Shown here piece by piece: positions 33,726-43,500 of a DNA stretch of 47,767 nucleotides. Origin of the DNA: a virus. The notes under the pieces were generated by a model. That model saw only the letters and a program-made list of their open reading frames with translations, had not been told where the DNA came from and made no database searches. Each line of letters starts with the position of its first letter. Position 1 is the stretch's first letter. The stretch spans positions 1-47,767 of IMG/VR virus record IMGVR_UViG_3300043099_000911. One strand, 5' to 3'. Made by a program: the position numbers and the translations under genes.

Positions 33726-34104
33726 CTTTGACCTCATCGCCAAGCCGCACGACGTCTTTGTCGGAGTGATGCGTGCTGAATTCAAACAGCATGGATTCTT
33801 CTAAACCCTTGAACTTGTGCCACATACCCGGCGGAATGTGAAACGCCATATCGGGCGTTAGAACAAGCGTCGCGGCGTTATCGGGATCTTCGTCCCAGCC
33901 GTAACTCAGTAAAACTTTGCCGCGCTCTAAATACATCACCTCGTCTTTGACTTTGTGGTAGTGAAAGCTGCACTCCTTGTTCTTCTCGATGAACAGCTTC
34001 TTACCGCAATATCGCCCGTTCCAAATCCAGTCTTCGTAACCCCACTTTTTCTCCACGTATGTGCGCTGTTCGGCATTTAATACAAATCGTTTTGGGGCTG
34101 CCAC
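33691..34104 (-). CDS. Cupin-fold protein (sugar isomerase/epimerase-like)
   Basis: 137 residues, GTG start preceded by GGAG eight bases upstream. A single cupin barrel is evident: motif 1 SFHYHKVKDEVMYLERGKVL (HxH...E) and motif 2 PDMAFHIPPGMWHKFKG (PxGxxH). The N-terminal KKWGYEDWIWNGRYCGK matches phosphomannose isomerase type II-like cupins and WxcM/FdtA-like sugar-modifying proteins. Metal binding by the His/Glu cluster is expected. It could act on a nucleotide- or phospho-sugar in the glycan pathways of this window, but the substrate is unknown. Confidence 0.75.
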   Translation of the reverse strand: MAAPKRFVLNAEQRTYVEKKWGYEDWIWNGRYCGKKLFIEKNKECSFHYHKVKDEVMYLERGKVLLSYGWDEDPDNAATLVLTPDMAFHIPPGMWHKFKGLEESMLFEFSTHHSDKDVVRLGDEVKDDEEERVEADS

Positions 34105-34131
34105 GGGTATATCTCCGCTTAAGTATACAAA

Positions 34132-34208
34132 AAGCCGCTAGTAGCATTACAGCATGACTAGCGGCTTCTGGAAAGAGAAAAAGCCGCGAAGCGTTAGCTT
34201 CGCGGCTT
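34132..34208 (-). terminator. Tandem intrinsic terminators
   Basis: Two perfect hairpins lie between the stop at 34230 and the upstream cupin gene. In the minus direction the first is 34208-34197 with 34192-34181 (12 bp, TAAC loop) followed by TTTTTC. The second is 34167-34158 with 34141-34132 (10 bp) followed by TTTTTG. Both have the stem plus U-tract form of intrinsic terminators for the gene at 34230-34784. The first hairpin is also followed by a nine-T run in the plus direction, so it could stop plus-strand transcription too. Confidence 0.85.
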
Positions 34209-34229
34209 TCGTTCGATTTTTTTTTTCTG

Positions 34230-34784
34230 TCACACCGAGCGGGTCGGGCGCGCGGCGAACTGCCCCTTGATGTTCGCGGCCGGATTAGCCGGCGCGGGTT
34301 TCGGTTGGCCCGCTTCGATAGCCCGCAGGTATTCCGCAGATTCCGGGCTAACCGATGTATCAGTAGCGCCCATGTTCGGCGGTGTTTGGAAAGACACGCC
34401 GCCCTGATTGTTAAGGTCTACTGGACCGTTGACGCTGTCTACGATCTCTGGCTGCGGATTGACAGTTGCGGCGAAATTGCGCTGCATGTCCTGATTTGCC
34501 CTATAACGCTTAAGCATATCGGCTAAATACCCGCCGCCGTGATAGCCGCCATACGCGCCAGCACCAGCGCCGGCAAGCCCAGCCAGCATCGGCATCATGC
34601 TGCCGTTCTCGCGGTCTTCGTCAGACTGCATCGACCGCGCAAGGCCGTATGCGCCGAGACCCGTTAACGCACCGCCGCCGAGCATGCCAAGAACTTGCGG
34701 ATCCATGAGCGGATTGGCCTTTTTGTACTGGCCGGCAAGTTTTTGTGCGAACTGCCGCAGAATTTGAACGTCTCGACTGGGCAT
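34230..34784 (-). CDS. Gly-zipper hypothetical protein followed by terminators
   Basis: 184 residues from the ATG at 34782-34784, preceded by AGGAG eight bases upstream. A basic N-terminal helix (DVQILRQFAQKLAGQYKKAN) is followed by GMLGGGALTGLGAYGLARSM and LAGLAGAGAGAYGGYHGGGY, two Gly-zipper segments with an Arg/Lys flank, and a Pro/Asn-rich C-terminal tail. The layout matches other Gly-zipper proteins in this window. It is followed by tandem terminators, so it ends a transcription unit. A virion-associated role is inferred. Confidence 0.55.
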   Translation of the reverse strand: MPSRDVQILRQFAQKLAGQYKKANPLMDPQVLGMLGGGALTGLGAYGLARSMQSDEDRENGSMMPMLAGLAGAGAGAYGGYHGGGYLADMLKRYRANQDMQRNFAATVNPQPEIVDSVNGPVDLNNQGGVSFQTPPNMGATDTSVSPESAEYLRAIEAGQPKPAPANPAANIKGQFAARPTRSV

Positions 34785-34855
34785 GGGGCGTACTCCTAAA
34801 AGCAAAATGTGCGGATAACTGGTTTTATTCTAGCTATTTGCCAATGTGCGCACAA

Positions 34856-35125
34856 TCACATCCGGGCACATAGAGTTAAACCGATATATGTCCCGCAGCC
34901 CATGCCGAAAACAACTCCCAGCTGGCAAAGCCATTTTCTGGCAGGCGTTGGCTGGTTTGTCAGCAAAATCAGGCTTACGCCGCGGGTCAAAGCTATCATC
35001 ATCGCCATAATCACCGCGATTTTGACGTTTTGGTCGGCAATCGCGCGGGTGTAAATAACAATAACGACGTCTGAAATAACAGTGGCTACAAATGCCGTCC
35101 CGATGGTTTTTAGCACATCGATCAT
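34856..35125 (-). CDS. Small multi-pass membrane protein
   Basis: 89 residues from the ATG at 35123-35125; a GTG two codons earlier is an alternative. Three hydrophobic segments (TAFVATVISDVVIVIYTRAI; IAVIMAMMIALTRGVSLILL; GVVFGMGCGTYIGLTLC) fill most of the protein. It overlaps the HNH gene by four bases. Topology fits a holin or small membrane protein; no family was recognised. Confidence 0.55.
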   Translation of the reverse strand: MIDVLKTIGTAFVATVISDVVIVIYTRAIADQNVKIAVIMAMMIALTRGVSLILLTNQPTPARKWLCQLGVVFGMGCGTYIGLTLCARM

Positions 35126-35466
35126 TTGCACTTTCGTTTGAGCAGCGCCTTGTGGTATTCGCTGGCCATTTTGCGGACGTCTTTATTGTAGCAGTGATAA
35201 TTCATGAAGTGGCCGAACATAATGTGGCAGGGAGTCGCGCAAAGCGTCACGAGATTATGCGGATCACACTCCATAGACGGCATTATGCTTACCGGAATAA
35301 TGTGATGCACCTCGAGATTGACTGACCGGCCGCATGCTACACAAACCGGCTCTTTTAATAGATGAGCTGCCCGAACTGCCCGCCACTGATTCGCCCGGGC
35401 ACGCATCTCGAGAATACGCCGCGGTCGCCATGATACCGGCAATAGGCGAATAAGAAAATCGAGCAT
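35122..35466 (-). CDS. HNH endonuclease
   Basis: 114 residues from the ATG at 35464-35466. The HNH core is visible: VCVACGRSVN (first Cys pair), LEVHHIIPV (HH), MECDPHNLVTLCATPCHIMFGH (N, Cys pair and final His). This is the HNH zinc-binding nuclease fold, common in phages as a free nuclease or next to the terminase. A basic N-terminus (SWRPRRILEMRARANQWR) likely contacts DNA. It overlaps the next membrane gene by four bases. The gene could be a homing endonuclease or a DNA-processing enzyme. Confidence 0.87.
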   Translation of the reverse strand: MLDFLIRLLPVSWRPRRILEMRARANQWRAVRAAHLLKEPVCVACGRSVNLEVHHIIPVSIMPSMECDPHNLVTLCATPCHIMFGHFMNYHCYNKDVRKMASEYHKALLKRKCK

Positions 35467-35468
35467 GG

Positions 35469-35696
35469 CTAGCCCCGCGCACAATTCCCGCCATCGCAGC
35501 ATGTTTCGTTTATTACATGGCAGGTCTTACAGATGAGTTTCCCGCGAATATCCTCAAGCGCGCCCTGACACACAAAACACACTGGCGCTACTTGTTTGCT
35601 CCCGCCGACGTGCCGAGGAATGTATGGGCAATTCTGGCAGCCGTTTCCGCAGCACATGCCAATTGCTAGTAATCGCTCCCGAGACAGCGCGGTCAT
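35469..35696 (-). CDS. Cys-rich zinc-binding protein
   Basis: 75 residues with an ATGA overlap with the upstream gene. It has at least four CxxC-type clusters: MCCGNGCQNCPYIPRH (similar to the CCGxGCxxCPY motif of DUF5522), VCFVCQG, ICKTCH and TCCDGGNC. Two zinc sites are plausible. No enzymatic motif is present. It lies between a membrane protein and the HNH nuclease; a regulatory or DNA/RNA-binding role is possible. Confidence 0.65.
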   Translation of the reverse strand: MTALSRERLLAIGMCCGNGCQNCPYIPRHVGGSKQVAPVCFVCQGALEDIRGKLICKTCHVINETCCDGGNCARG

Positions 35697-35941
35697 TTCA
35701 TCAGTTTCACGACAACGTATGTGCCGAGAAACGCGCCAATAGCCAGCGGAATGATGTAAATGAAGTTCTTGGAATACGTAATCACGCCATACGCAGCCAA
35801 ACTGTATAGCACGGAGCTAGTTACGGCCGCTTTAAATGCCGCCCGCTTGCCTACGTAAATCACATACAGCGCATACAGGATGTCGATCAGGAAATACGCA
35901 ATAAATACAGCTGCAGCCACCGCCCAGCTAAAATCTTGCAT
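35693..35941 (-). CDS. Small membrane protein
   Basis: 82 residues with a TGATG overlap with the upstream gene. Three hydrophobic segments (AVAAAVFIAYFLIDILYALYV, a short central one around TSSVLYSLAAYGVI, and FIYIIPLAIGAFLGTYVVV) indicate a multi-pass membrane protein. No family motif. It belongs to a compact run of four overlapping genes at 34.9-35.9 kb. Confidence 0.55.
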   Translation of the reverse strand: MQDFSWAVAAAVFIAYFLIDILYALYVIYVGKRAAFKAAVTSSVLYSLAAYGVITYSKNFIYIIPLAIGAFLGTYVVVKLMK

Positions 35942-36291
35942 CAGAGCACCCCTGCCGTGAAATTGCGCTCGTAGGCCGCGTAAACCTCGCTATACGCCAC
36001 TCCCCACGCAGCGTCATGGGCGAGTTTGTTAAACAGCTCGTCCGTCGAGGCGGTATCCAGCATGTGGTTCCAGGCCCGCGCATGCGCCCACTCATGGAGA
36101 AGCACGTCAATCGCGCGGGCTTCGTCGAGATTATTGGCAATCTCGATAATGAACTTCTTGCCGTGTTTCCAGCACCGCCCTTCAAGCTTTTTATTTAGCT
36201 TTCGGCGGCGTACGCTAATCGGATAGGCGGGCGGGACGGTTTTCCTGAGCGAAGAAATAAGCGCCCGGTATGTTTTGAAAGAATTGGCCAT
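35941..36291 (-). CDS. Small HExxH putative metallopeptidase/nuclease-repair-like protein
   Basis: 116 residues from the ATG at 36289-36291, preceded by GGAG six bases upstream; a longer in-frame version would overlap the neighbouring glycosyltransferase gene. The zinc motif is in DVLLHEWAHARAWNHM (HEWAH), followed by FNKLAHDAAWGVAYSEVYAAYE, where a downstream Glu could be the third ligand. The overall size and position of the motif resemble SprT-like or other minimal gluzincin proteins. Substrate is unknown and it may be soluble in the host cell. Confidence 0.7.
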   Translation of the reverse strand: MANSFKTYRALISSLRKTVPPAYPISVRRRKLNKKLEGRCWKHGKKFIIEIANNLDEARAIDVLLHEWAHARAWNHMLDTASTDELFNKLAHDAAWGVAYSEVYAAYERNFTAGVL

Positions 36292-36352
36292 CCTTGGCTC
36301 CTGCGCTGGGGGCGTCCATGCCCGAAATACCGTACCAGCATGATACCAAGTG

Positions 36353-37348
36353 CTACGCAAATTCTTCCACAAATTTAACGGTAGAAATTAACGTAAATAG
36401 CTGTTTTCTGTCAGACTGCGCGCTAATGTTTTCCAAAACGTTATCTGGACAGATATCCAGCATTTTTGCCAGGTTTTGCGCAAAATCTAACCGAGACTGG
36501 TAAAGTTTTCGCAGTGTCTCGATGCGAATGAATTCCGGCGAAATTTGTTGCGTCACAAATGTGTCAATCGCAGTTTTAATCTCCGCGGGATCGTCGGGAA
36601 CGTGCAGCGTAAACCGGCCGTCCAGGTAATAATCGCGCCCCCCATTATTGAGCGTGGTAACCACCGGAAGGCCGGCCAGCATGTATTCCATCGACACCAG
36701 CATGGCGCCTTCTTCTTTAGAAAGCGCTAGCCCAACGTTCGCGCGGTTATAGCACGCGTTCACCTCAGCCGGCGACAGCCATGTGTTCGGAGGAAGCGTA
36801 TCGTTAACAATGCGAGTATCTGGAATTATTTGGCGCAACTGCTGCCCAAAGTCACGCGTGTAAGCCCGCCCGACTAACAGCAGATTCGGTATTCCGCGCA
36901 AAAGCTCGTGGCGCTTATAGGGTTCAAATGCCCCGTGATAAACAGCGTCAAACTCCCGCCCGGTTATTGCCGTCGTCGGGTAAAACGCGTCGGGGCTAAT
37001 GAATTGATTGTGCGGCGCGAACAGTACTGGAACACGCACCTGCCGCAGCTCAATAGCCTCGCGGTACGTGTTGGCCATAAAAACTATGCGATGATTCGGC
37101 AGAGTTGTTTGGACGAAATCAACAAGATTTTTAGCCCGCTGCACCTGATCCGCAAGCTCTACACGCCACGTATTGTACAACAACCACGTAACCGGTTTGT
37201 GTTTCAGCGCAATCGTGTTGGGATGCGGAATAAGCGCACTCCCGTCGCGAATCACCAATGACCACGCCGGAACGTAAAACACCAGCGGATCGCGATACAA
37301 CAAAAGAAAATGGCAGTCTGTTCGTAGATCGCCGGTGTGGTCGCTCAT
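36353..37348 (-). CDS. GT4-type glycosyltransferase
   Basis: 331 residues with a TAATG overlap with the upstream methyltransferase. The C-terminal lobe shows the GT-B/GT4 donor site GLALSKEEGAMLVSMEYMLA followed by GLPVVTTLNNGGRDYYLD, where the E-x7-E pair coordinates the nucleotide-sugar. The N-terminal lobe contains a short Rossmann strand (PHNQFISPDAFYPTTAI) and a conserved YRD. A retaining glycosyltransferase using a nucleotide sugar is likely. Acceptor unknown; it lies in the second glycan block. Confidence 0.85.
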   Translation of the reverse strand: MSDHTGDLRTDCHFLLLYRDPLVFYVPAWSLVIRDGSALIPHPNTIALKHKPVTWLLYNTWRVELADQVQRAKNLVDFVQTTLPNHRIVFMANTYREAIELRQVRVPVLFAPHNQFISPDAFYPTTAITGREFDAVYHGAFEPYKRHELLRGIPNLLLVGRAYTRDFGQQLRQIIPDTRIVNDTLPPNTWLSPAEVNACYNRANVGLALSKEEGAMLVSMEYMLAGLPVVTTLNNGGRDYYLDGRFTLHVPDDPAEIKTAIDTFVTQQISPEFIRIETLRKLYQSRLDFAQNLAKMLDICPDNVLENISAQSDRKQLFTLISTVKFVEEFA

Positions 37349-38064
37349 TATTGCGTGTTGCGCACAAAGTGGTAATCAGCGTCAGGTCCGTTTCCACAAA
37401 AATACAAATCAACGCTGTCGGGACGTACGGCGCGCGGAGATTGCAGGCGAAAGCCGAGCTGCTCAATAAACGGAATAGACTCTTGTACTTGCTTCGCGCC
37501 TATGTTGTATTCGACGTGTTGCAGCTCAACAATCATGTGCTGAACGTGCTGTAATACGTTTGGCATGCCGCGAAGAATGTCGAGCTCTGCGCCCTGCACG
37601 TCAAATTTAATCATGTCCGGCCGCGGAAATTTACGCCCAACTACAATACGATCTAGCGTGTCAGTGAAGCATTTTCGCTCAGATTTCTCGTCATAAATCT
37701 CGGCAGCGGCGGGCGACCACTGTACGTTTTCCTTGTAGTACGAATTGCCGCCTAGGTGCAACGGATGCGCGTAGTAAGTAACTTCGCGCCCAGGGGTGTC
37801 GCTGAGTAAGCCGATGTGGCTCGCTACGCCGGAGTTGGCATAAAACTCGTCCAGCTCAGCCAGCGCGTCAAACGCAATAATTGTTGCGGCTGGCCAAACC
37901 TGCTTGGCGTTTTTTGTCCAATGCAGCACTGCAGCGCCGACATCATAGATGACGCGCGGCTGAATCTGCAGCGTATCGCGCATGGCGTAGAGATAGTCAA
38001 TGTGCGGCTGCGGAATATTGCCGTCTTTGTGCAGATCGCGGTAATACGATGTGTGCTGATTCAT
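37348..38064 (-). CDS. FkbM-family methyltransferase
   Basis: 238 residues from the ATG at 38062-38064, in an ATGA overlap with the upstream gene. FkbM motifs are present: VIYDVGAAVLHWTKNAKQVW (SAM site), IIAFDALAELDEFYANSG and DMIKFDVQGAELDILRGM. A C-terminal acidic/aromatic end (DLYFCGNGPDADYHFV) follows. FkbM enzymes methylate hydroxyls on polyketides and sugars. Coupled to glycosyltransferases on both sides, it likely methylates a phage- or host-glycan sugar. Confidence 0.85.
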   Translation of the reverse strand: MNQHTSYYRDLHKDGNIPQPHIDYLYAMRDTLQIQPRVIYDVGAAVLHWTKNAKQVWPAATIIAFDALAELDEFYANSGVASHIGLLSDTPGREVTYYAHPLHLGGNSYYKENVQWSPAAAEIYDEKSERKCFTDTLDRIVVGRKFPRPDMIKFDVQGAELDILRGMPNVLQHVQHMIVELQHVEYNIGAKQVQESIPFIEQLGFRLQSPRAVRPDSVDLYFCGNGPDADYHFVRNTQ

Positions 38065-39239
38065 TGCACGCCGAGTTGCTGTAGAAAAGCCGACCACATG
38101 CCGCCTATTTTTGCCGCGTTAAGCTTGTCGATAATGAATTCGGCGCCAGTGGTTTTGACTTTGTCTTTCAGCGCTGTGTTGTTTTCCAAATAGTCCACAG
38201 CGTCCACGAAATTTTGCACAGCCTCTTCGCCAGAAAAGATACCGTGCTCGTCTCTGCTCAGCGCTTCAGTCTGCATAACCTGCGGGTTCGCGGCGGCCGG
38301 GAACGGCACCCAATGGCAATAGCCGTCGAAGTTCTCCGGAAGCGCGCCTAGCGGATACGTTACCGGCGTGCAGCCGAGCGCAATAGCGTCGGCTACAACG
38401 CAAGAAAACGTGTCTTTATGCACGTCGTTGTACGGCGTGTACAGCGGGTACAGAAAATACTCAGCTTCAGCGAGGTGTCGGTATAGCGTGAGCTTGTCGA
38501 CACCGTTGTGCGCCACAAAAAACGGATCCTGATGCGCGTGAATAACCATCAAGTAATCAAATGCGTGCAGCTCTTTGTCTGCATACGGTAAGCGCCGGAC
38601 GACGGCCGCAGCGACATTACCTCCGCGCGGCCAAGCGGCATGAAATACAAACTTATGCGGCTTACGTTGAATATTTTCAGAAAGCACTTGGCGAATAACG
38701 TCGTCCGGCTGCGGATTTGGAATTTTAACCGACTGCGCGCCGGGGCAGTTGCGAATTGTCGGCGCGTTCATGCTCTGCTCCCAGTCGGAGATATGCACAA
38801 AGCCAACTGCGAGATTGTGTTTTGCCGCGTACGCGTTTATTTCCGCAATGCCATAAATCCACTGCATGTGGCACCAGTAGATAATGGCTTGCGAAACCGT
38901 TATAGGCAGCATGTCGTATTCATGAAACCACAGACTGCTAACAATCACGTCAAACGCTCGATTTTCGACGCCGTTAAATTCGATGTCGCAGTACTGCACG
39001 CCGTTCACGATACGGCCGGAATTAAAGTACCGGCCGGCTTCGGCGTGTTGCTGCTCTAAGGCCGGCTCAAGTTTGTCGCTGGTAACAACAACTTCGTGAC
39101 CCAGCGCGGCAAGCTGCTCGGCGACAAGAATCGTACTCGTGTCGGTTCCTGAACCGCCGACGCCGCCAGTACGCAACGTGACGCCGTCGAGATAGCCGCT
39201 ACGCCGGCTGTTGCCAATAAGAATGAATACAATGCGCAT
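38061..39239 (-). CDS. GT-B-fold glycosyltransferase
   Basis: 392 residues from the ATG at 39237-39239. The start MRIVFILIGNSRRSGYLDGV and the Gly-rich GGVGGSGTDTSTILVAEQLA define an N-terminal Rossmann lobe typical of GT4-type enzymes. The C-terminal lobe has EYFLYPLYTPYNDVHKDTFS and ADAIALGCTPVTYPLGALPE, the donor-sugar region. No signal peptide. The acceptor is unknown; it is coupled to the FkbM methyltransferase in an ATGA overlap and follows a GlcNAc-transferase-like gene. Confidence 0.82.
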   Translation of the reverse strand: MRIVFILIGNSRRSGYLDGVTLRTGGVGGSGTDTSTILVAEQLAALGHEVVVTSDKLEPALEQQHAEAGRYFNSGRIVNGVQYCDIEFNGVENRAFDVIVSSLWFHEYDMLPITVSQAIIYWCHMQWIYGIAEINAYAAKHNLAVGFVHISDWEQSMNAPTIRNCPGAQSVKIPNPQPDDVIRQVLSENIQRKPHKFVFHAAWPRGGNVAAAVVRRLPYADKELHAFDYLMVIHAHQDPFFVAHNGVDKLTLYRHLAEAEYFLYPLYTPYNDVHKDTFSCVVADAIALGCTPVTYPLGALPENFDGYCHWVPFPAAANPQVMQTEALSRDEHGIFSGEEAVQNFVDAVDYLENNTALKDKVKTTGAEFIIDKLNAAKIGGMWSAFLQQLGVQ

Positions 39240-39240
39240 T

Positions 39241-40539
39241 TTACAGAGTCTTTTCGTACGGCGGGCTCCACTGCTTTTCCTCATCGAAAAGGTACATAAC
39301 TATTTTACGGGGTGGCGAGTCCGCGTAAAAATGCGCCATATGTTGCGTCACGTTAAGCATTACATGCTGCGGCGCTGTTTCCATCGTAAAATCATGTCGG
39401 TGTAACTCAGCGCCGGACTCGTTTTGAATGCCTAACGTCAAAAACTGCGGTTTTGCAAAATTAAGTGCGCGGAAAAACTCCGGATCCCAACTCACTAAAA
39501 TGTCATACTGTTTTGACACAAACTGCGCGTCATAGTCTGTCGGATTTGGCGGCTCTTTGACTTGCAGCGTGTAATCCTGAATCCGGCATTTCTTGAAATC
39601 AAATCCGCCAAAAACCTCATACTCGCGCAGGGTCCGGACTTTACCCAGCCCGTGTTTGCCCATGTCGATGCCGTTGTCCTCTTGGTCGAACAGCTGGCGC
39701 GTTTTCTGGCGCGCGTAAATATCACGCTCGCCGCTTGTCTTCTGTGTTTGAGACACCGTGCCGTGATCTTCCCAGTGCTTCGGCCTGTTGTTGCGGGTAT
39801 ATTCGTGCCAGATGTATTGGCGATACGGGCTAAAAAAGTCATAGCCACTTGTCCACGCCCGCACACTCATAGTCGTTTCTTCGGTATAGCCGCCGAAGTA
39901 AATGTCGGGGTCGTAGGGCACGTCTTGGATAAAACGGCCAGCCGTAAACAGAAAATGTCCGCTTAAAGTGCGCGCCCTGACAACACTCGTGCGCGCGGCG
40001 TAGTCCTGCACATAATGCGGCCGGCTCATCAGTAACTTGTCAGCGCTAAACTCGTACTGACTCATCAAACACGGCGTCGGATCGAAATGATCTTTGTCGT
40101 GCTCGAACGGCGTGAGATATGTTGACAGAATTGGTTTTTTAGCCAGTTCTTTTGCCTGGTAATAGTCCTCGAGCATCATCTCGTCCCAGTTCTGCGCAAA
40201 CCGGTGATGGCTGTCGAGCTGTAGAAAAAGAGGCTCGCCGCCGTATAGCGAGAACGTGATGTCGCGCGCCCAGCCCAGTCCTTGGCTTTCCGAGTAATGA
40301 TGTTTGCTAATTCGGAAGTTGGGCTGCTTGTCGTACTGCGTAATGTCTTCGGTTTCGTCGTATTGCCAACAGATGCCGAAGTTAAATAATCCCGGGTATT
40401 TCGCCTTCGTGATCATGTCAGCGATCGTGATCGGAAGCTGGGGATCACGATACGACGCAATAGCGACGAAAATCTTGAATTTTGCCGGCACGGATAAGCC
40501 CTCGCGGTGTGAGTACGGTCTGGTATACGTATAACTCAC
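39241..40539 (-). CDS. GlcNAc-transferase-like glycosyltransferase (GT60-type)
   Basis: 432 residues, apparent GTG start (MSYTYTRPYS). KIFVAIASYRDPQLPITIAD, then GICWQYDETED, SQGLGWARDITFSLYGGEPL and FLQLDSHHRFAQNWDEMML match the PF11397 GlcNAc-transferase (Skp1-type) fold with a DSHH metal site. CLMSQYEFSADKLLMSRPHY and FGGYTEETTMSVRAWTSGYD continue the family. The C-terminal ~130 residues are an extra, less conserved domain. Eukaryotic relatives add GlcNAc to hydroxyproline; phage relatives modify unknown acceptors, possibly Pro/Thr-rich stalk proteins such as the one at the left edge. Confidence 0.86.
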   Translation of the reverse strand: MSYTYTRPYSHREGLSVPAKFKIFVAIASYRDPQLPITIADMITKAKYPGLFNFGICWQYDETEDITQYDKQPNFRISKHHYSESQGLGWARDITFSLYGGEPLFLQLDSHHRFAQNWDEMMLEDYYQAKELAKKPILSTYLTPFEHDKDHFDPTPCLMSQYEFSADKLLMSRPHYVQDYAARTSVVRARTLSGHFLFTAGRFIQDVPYDPDIYFGGYTEETTMSVRAWTSGYDFFSPYRQYIWHEYTRNNRPKHWEDHGTVSQTQKTSGERDIYARQKTRQLFDQEDNGIDMGKHGLGKVRTLREYEVFGGFDFKKCRIQDYTLQVKEPPNPTDYDAQFVSKQYDILVSWDPEFFRALNFAKPQFLTLGIQNESGAELHRHDFTMETAPQHVMLNVTQHMAHFYADSPPRKIVMYLFDEEKQWSPPYEKTL

Positions 40540-40569
40540 ACGCGAATTTTTGGCAATGCTAAACAGCCT

Positions 40570-43500
40570 TTAATCGGCGCTGCTGTAGTCAGATCCGAAC
40601 AGAAAATCCTTGATTTTCTCAAACGTCGTGCGGTCGTCGTTCGGGTCGTCTTTGAATTCCTTTTCGGCCTTAACTTTGTGCTTTTTCGGCGATAGATACT
40701 GCTGATACGCCACGCCCGGAATCGGCGTGCCCATGTACAGCCGCGGCGCTCGTTTTCCGAGTGTTAAGCTCGTGCCCGGAATGATTTTTTTAATCGTGAT
40801 GCTCGGTCCGCCTAAGCTCACGTTTAATGCCAGATTGTCATTCACGGGAAACCGTTTATACCAGCGCAGGCTAGCTTCTTTGCTAATAGCCACAAGCTGA
40901 TCAGCGCCGCACTTACAGTTCCATTTGCGCAGCGACTTATTAATCCGCGAGTCCGGATCTTTGGCAGTGCTTGCGCCCGTATTCACGCGTTTCATGCCGC
41001 ACATACGCGAACAGAACGAATTACGGCGCTTTGCACGCTCGCCTTTGGGCTTGCTTTCAGTCACGGGAGCTTTAAGATTTCCGCCGTGCTCGCGCTCGTA
41101 GCTTTTACGGCCCTTCTCGTTCAGCCCGCCTTCTTCGTTCTTGCCTTCGCTTCGCTGCCAGGCCGGAGTACCCGCGGTTTTAGCTGTTTCTGCTCTGTGT
41201 TTAGCGATCATAGCGTTAATGGCTTCGCGATTATCAAACTCGTGCTTGCCGGCTTCAGCGTTATCGTCGTGCTCGCCGGTGAGTTCTATCCAACGAGCGT
41301 GCGCTTTGGATCCGGGCTGCTTGGCGACCTCTGCTTCATACTTAGCCAGATCAGCCATGGCGGTAGGCAATTCGGCCTTCTTCTCGCTGATGTTCGTGAC
41401 TTTTTTCCAGCTCTTGCTGTCGGGGTAGTCGTCGTCACCGGGCTTGGCGGGCTGTTCACCGCGCTCACGCTTCATCCGAATGCGATCCCACAAGCCCAGT
41501 CGTTTCCCGGCTTGTTTCTCATCGTCGCTGAGTTCGGCACTTGCGGCTAGTTTTGCAGTTGGAGTTTTCAGCGGTTTGTTTACTGCCTTTTGCCGGTCAG
41601 ACCAGCGCTTGTAGGCATAATAAGCAGCCAACGGCGTCGCAACTGCAGACGCGCCAATAGCGCCAGCCAGCCACGGGTTTGTACCCTCGGACGGCATGGT
41701 GACGTTGTAATTAATAACCGGCTTTGGCGGCGGGGGCGGAGGGTTGAAATGCTCATAAATATTATGCCCGGCAATACTGACGGCCGTACCAGCCGCGGGA
41801 ACTGCCAAACCCCATAAAGCAAGCGCGGCCAGTGGGGCGAGCGCCTGCTTCTCCCCAAACTCAAATGCCGCAGTTTTGGCGTGATTCTGCGAGCCAATTT
41901 CGCGGAGTAGTTCCCGGAAGCGCTCGTTGATGCGCTCTTTTTCGTTGGATAGGCGTTCCAAGATTTCGTCTCCTGTGCGCTCTCGGCGGTATCCAAGCAT
42001 TTTACCCAAAAAGCTCGGTTCTTCCGACTTCGAGATAAATCGCTGTACGTGTACGTTTTTAAGTTCTTCCGGCAAGTCATCGTGGCTGTCAAAGCGTAAC
42101 CCACGACCGCGCGCCTGCTGGGTACGGGACTCGTGCCAGTGCGGGTCCAGTAATTGAATGAGATTCGTGCCCTTTGTAGACAGGCCTTCAGCGCCGGCCG
42201 GGCCAATTAAAAGCGCCCTGAGCTTGCCGGCGTTGTAATCCGCCAACGCTTTTTGCCGCTGCTTGGTGGGAACGCCGCCGTGGAAGATCCCGTGCGGAAT
42301 GTTGTACTTAGAAAGCGCGGCGGCATACGGCTCAATACCGGCGCCGATATGATTCGAATAAATAATCGCCTTCTTGCGCGGGTCAGACGCCAGTAATTCA
42401 TCGAGGCGCTTGTAGGCTTCTTGCAGTTTGCCGGACTGCTGAAACGACCTGAAAGCATCGCTATCGATTCTAAACGGGCGCGTGCTTACGGAGTTCTGCC
42501 GCAAGCCTGTCAGAAAGCTATTAAGTTTGGCGAGTTCATCTTTGCTCAGCGGAAACTCCTGATCGAGCTTCCAGAGAAATCCAGGCGGAATCTTGGTACG
42601 CAGCGCCTTTTGAATCTTTTGCTGCGCCTGCGTCATCGGAACTTCGATCTTCTCTTCGTTAACGTTGACGCCTTCCGGAGTTTTGCTGGGCTGATAATCC
42701 ACGCGACCCTGCAGCAATTCCCGCAGTTCGCCCTCGTTCTTGACGACTGGACGTACGCCCGGCTTAATACCGCGCAGCCAGTTAATTAGCCCCGGATGCA
42801 CTGTCTTATAGCCGATGTAGCGCTTTTCGAATTCCTGCGGCGAGAGATTCTTTCTGGCGACGATAGAGATTAAGTTTGCCAGGTCGCTCGGCGAATTTGT
42901 GATGGGCGAGCCAGTGAGCAGAAGCACGCGTTTGGCCTGATTTGCCACGTCTGCTGCTGCCTGAGCTGCTGCGCCTCCGGGATTACGAATACGGTGCGCC
43001 TCGTCCATGATCACGGTCTCGGGCACCTTGGTGAACTTCTTGCCAAGGCCTAATCCCGTATAGCTCAGAATCTCCGGCTTACTGCCCTGTGTAAACTTCT
43101 CAACTTCTTTCTGGAAGTTCCCGCGCAGACTCGCCGGCGCCACGATGCCGTAATCTTCGTTGTATTTCTTCTTGGCAGCTTCCGCGGCGGCAAGCGCAGA
43201 AAGAGACTTACCGCTCCCCAGCCCGTGATACACAATCATCCGCGGGCTGTCTTCGGTGACTGTCTCCTGAATGCGCTCTTGGTGCGGCTGGAGATTAACC
43301 TCGGGAAGCAGATCGGCTTTCTTTTCCCCGTCACCTGAAATGACTTTGATGTATTTCGGGTCGATTTTGTCAGTCGTGTAATGATCCGTCATGGCCCAGC
43401 CGATCGGCCCAGAAAATAACGGCGATACTTTGAAATCTTCCGGCAGAGTGATCTCTAATCGCGCATCGCCGTAGCCGGAGTTCAGCTGCGGATGCGTCGC

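Noticed and set aside
34806-35060. Plus-strand ORFs near 34.8-35.3 kb as genes
   Set aside because: They overlap better-supported minus-strand membrane and HNH genes and have no ribosome binding sites or recognisable domains.
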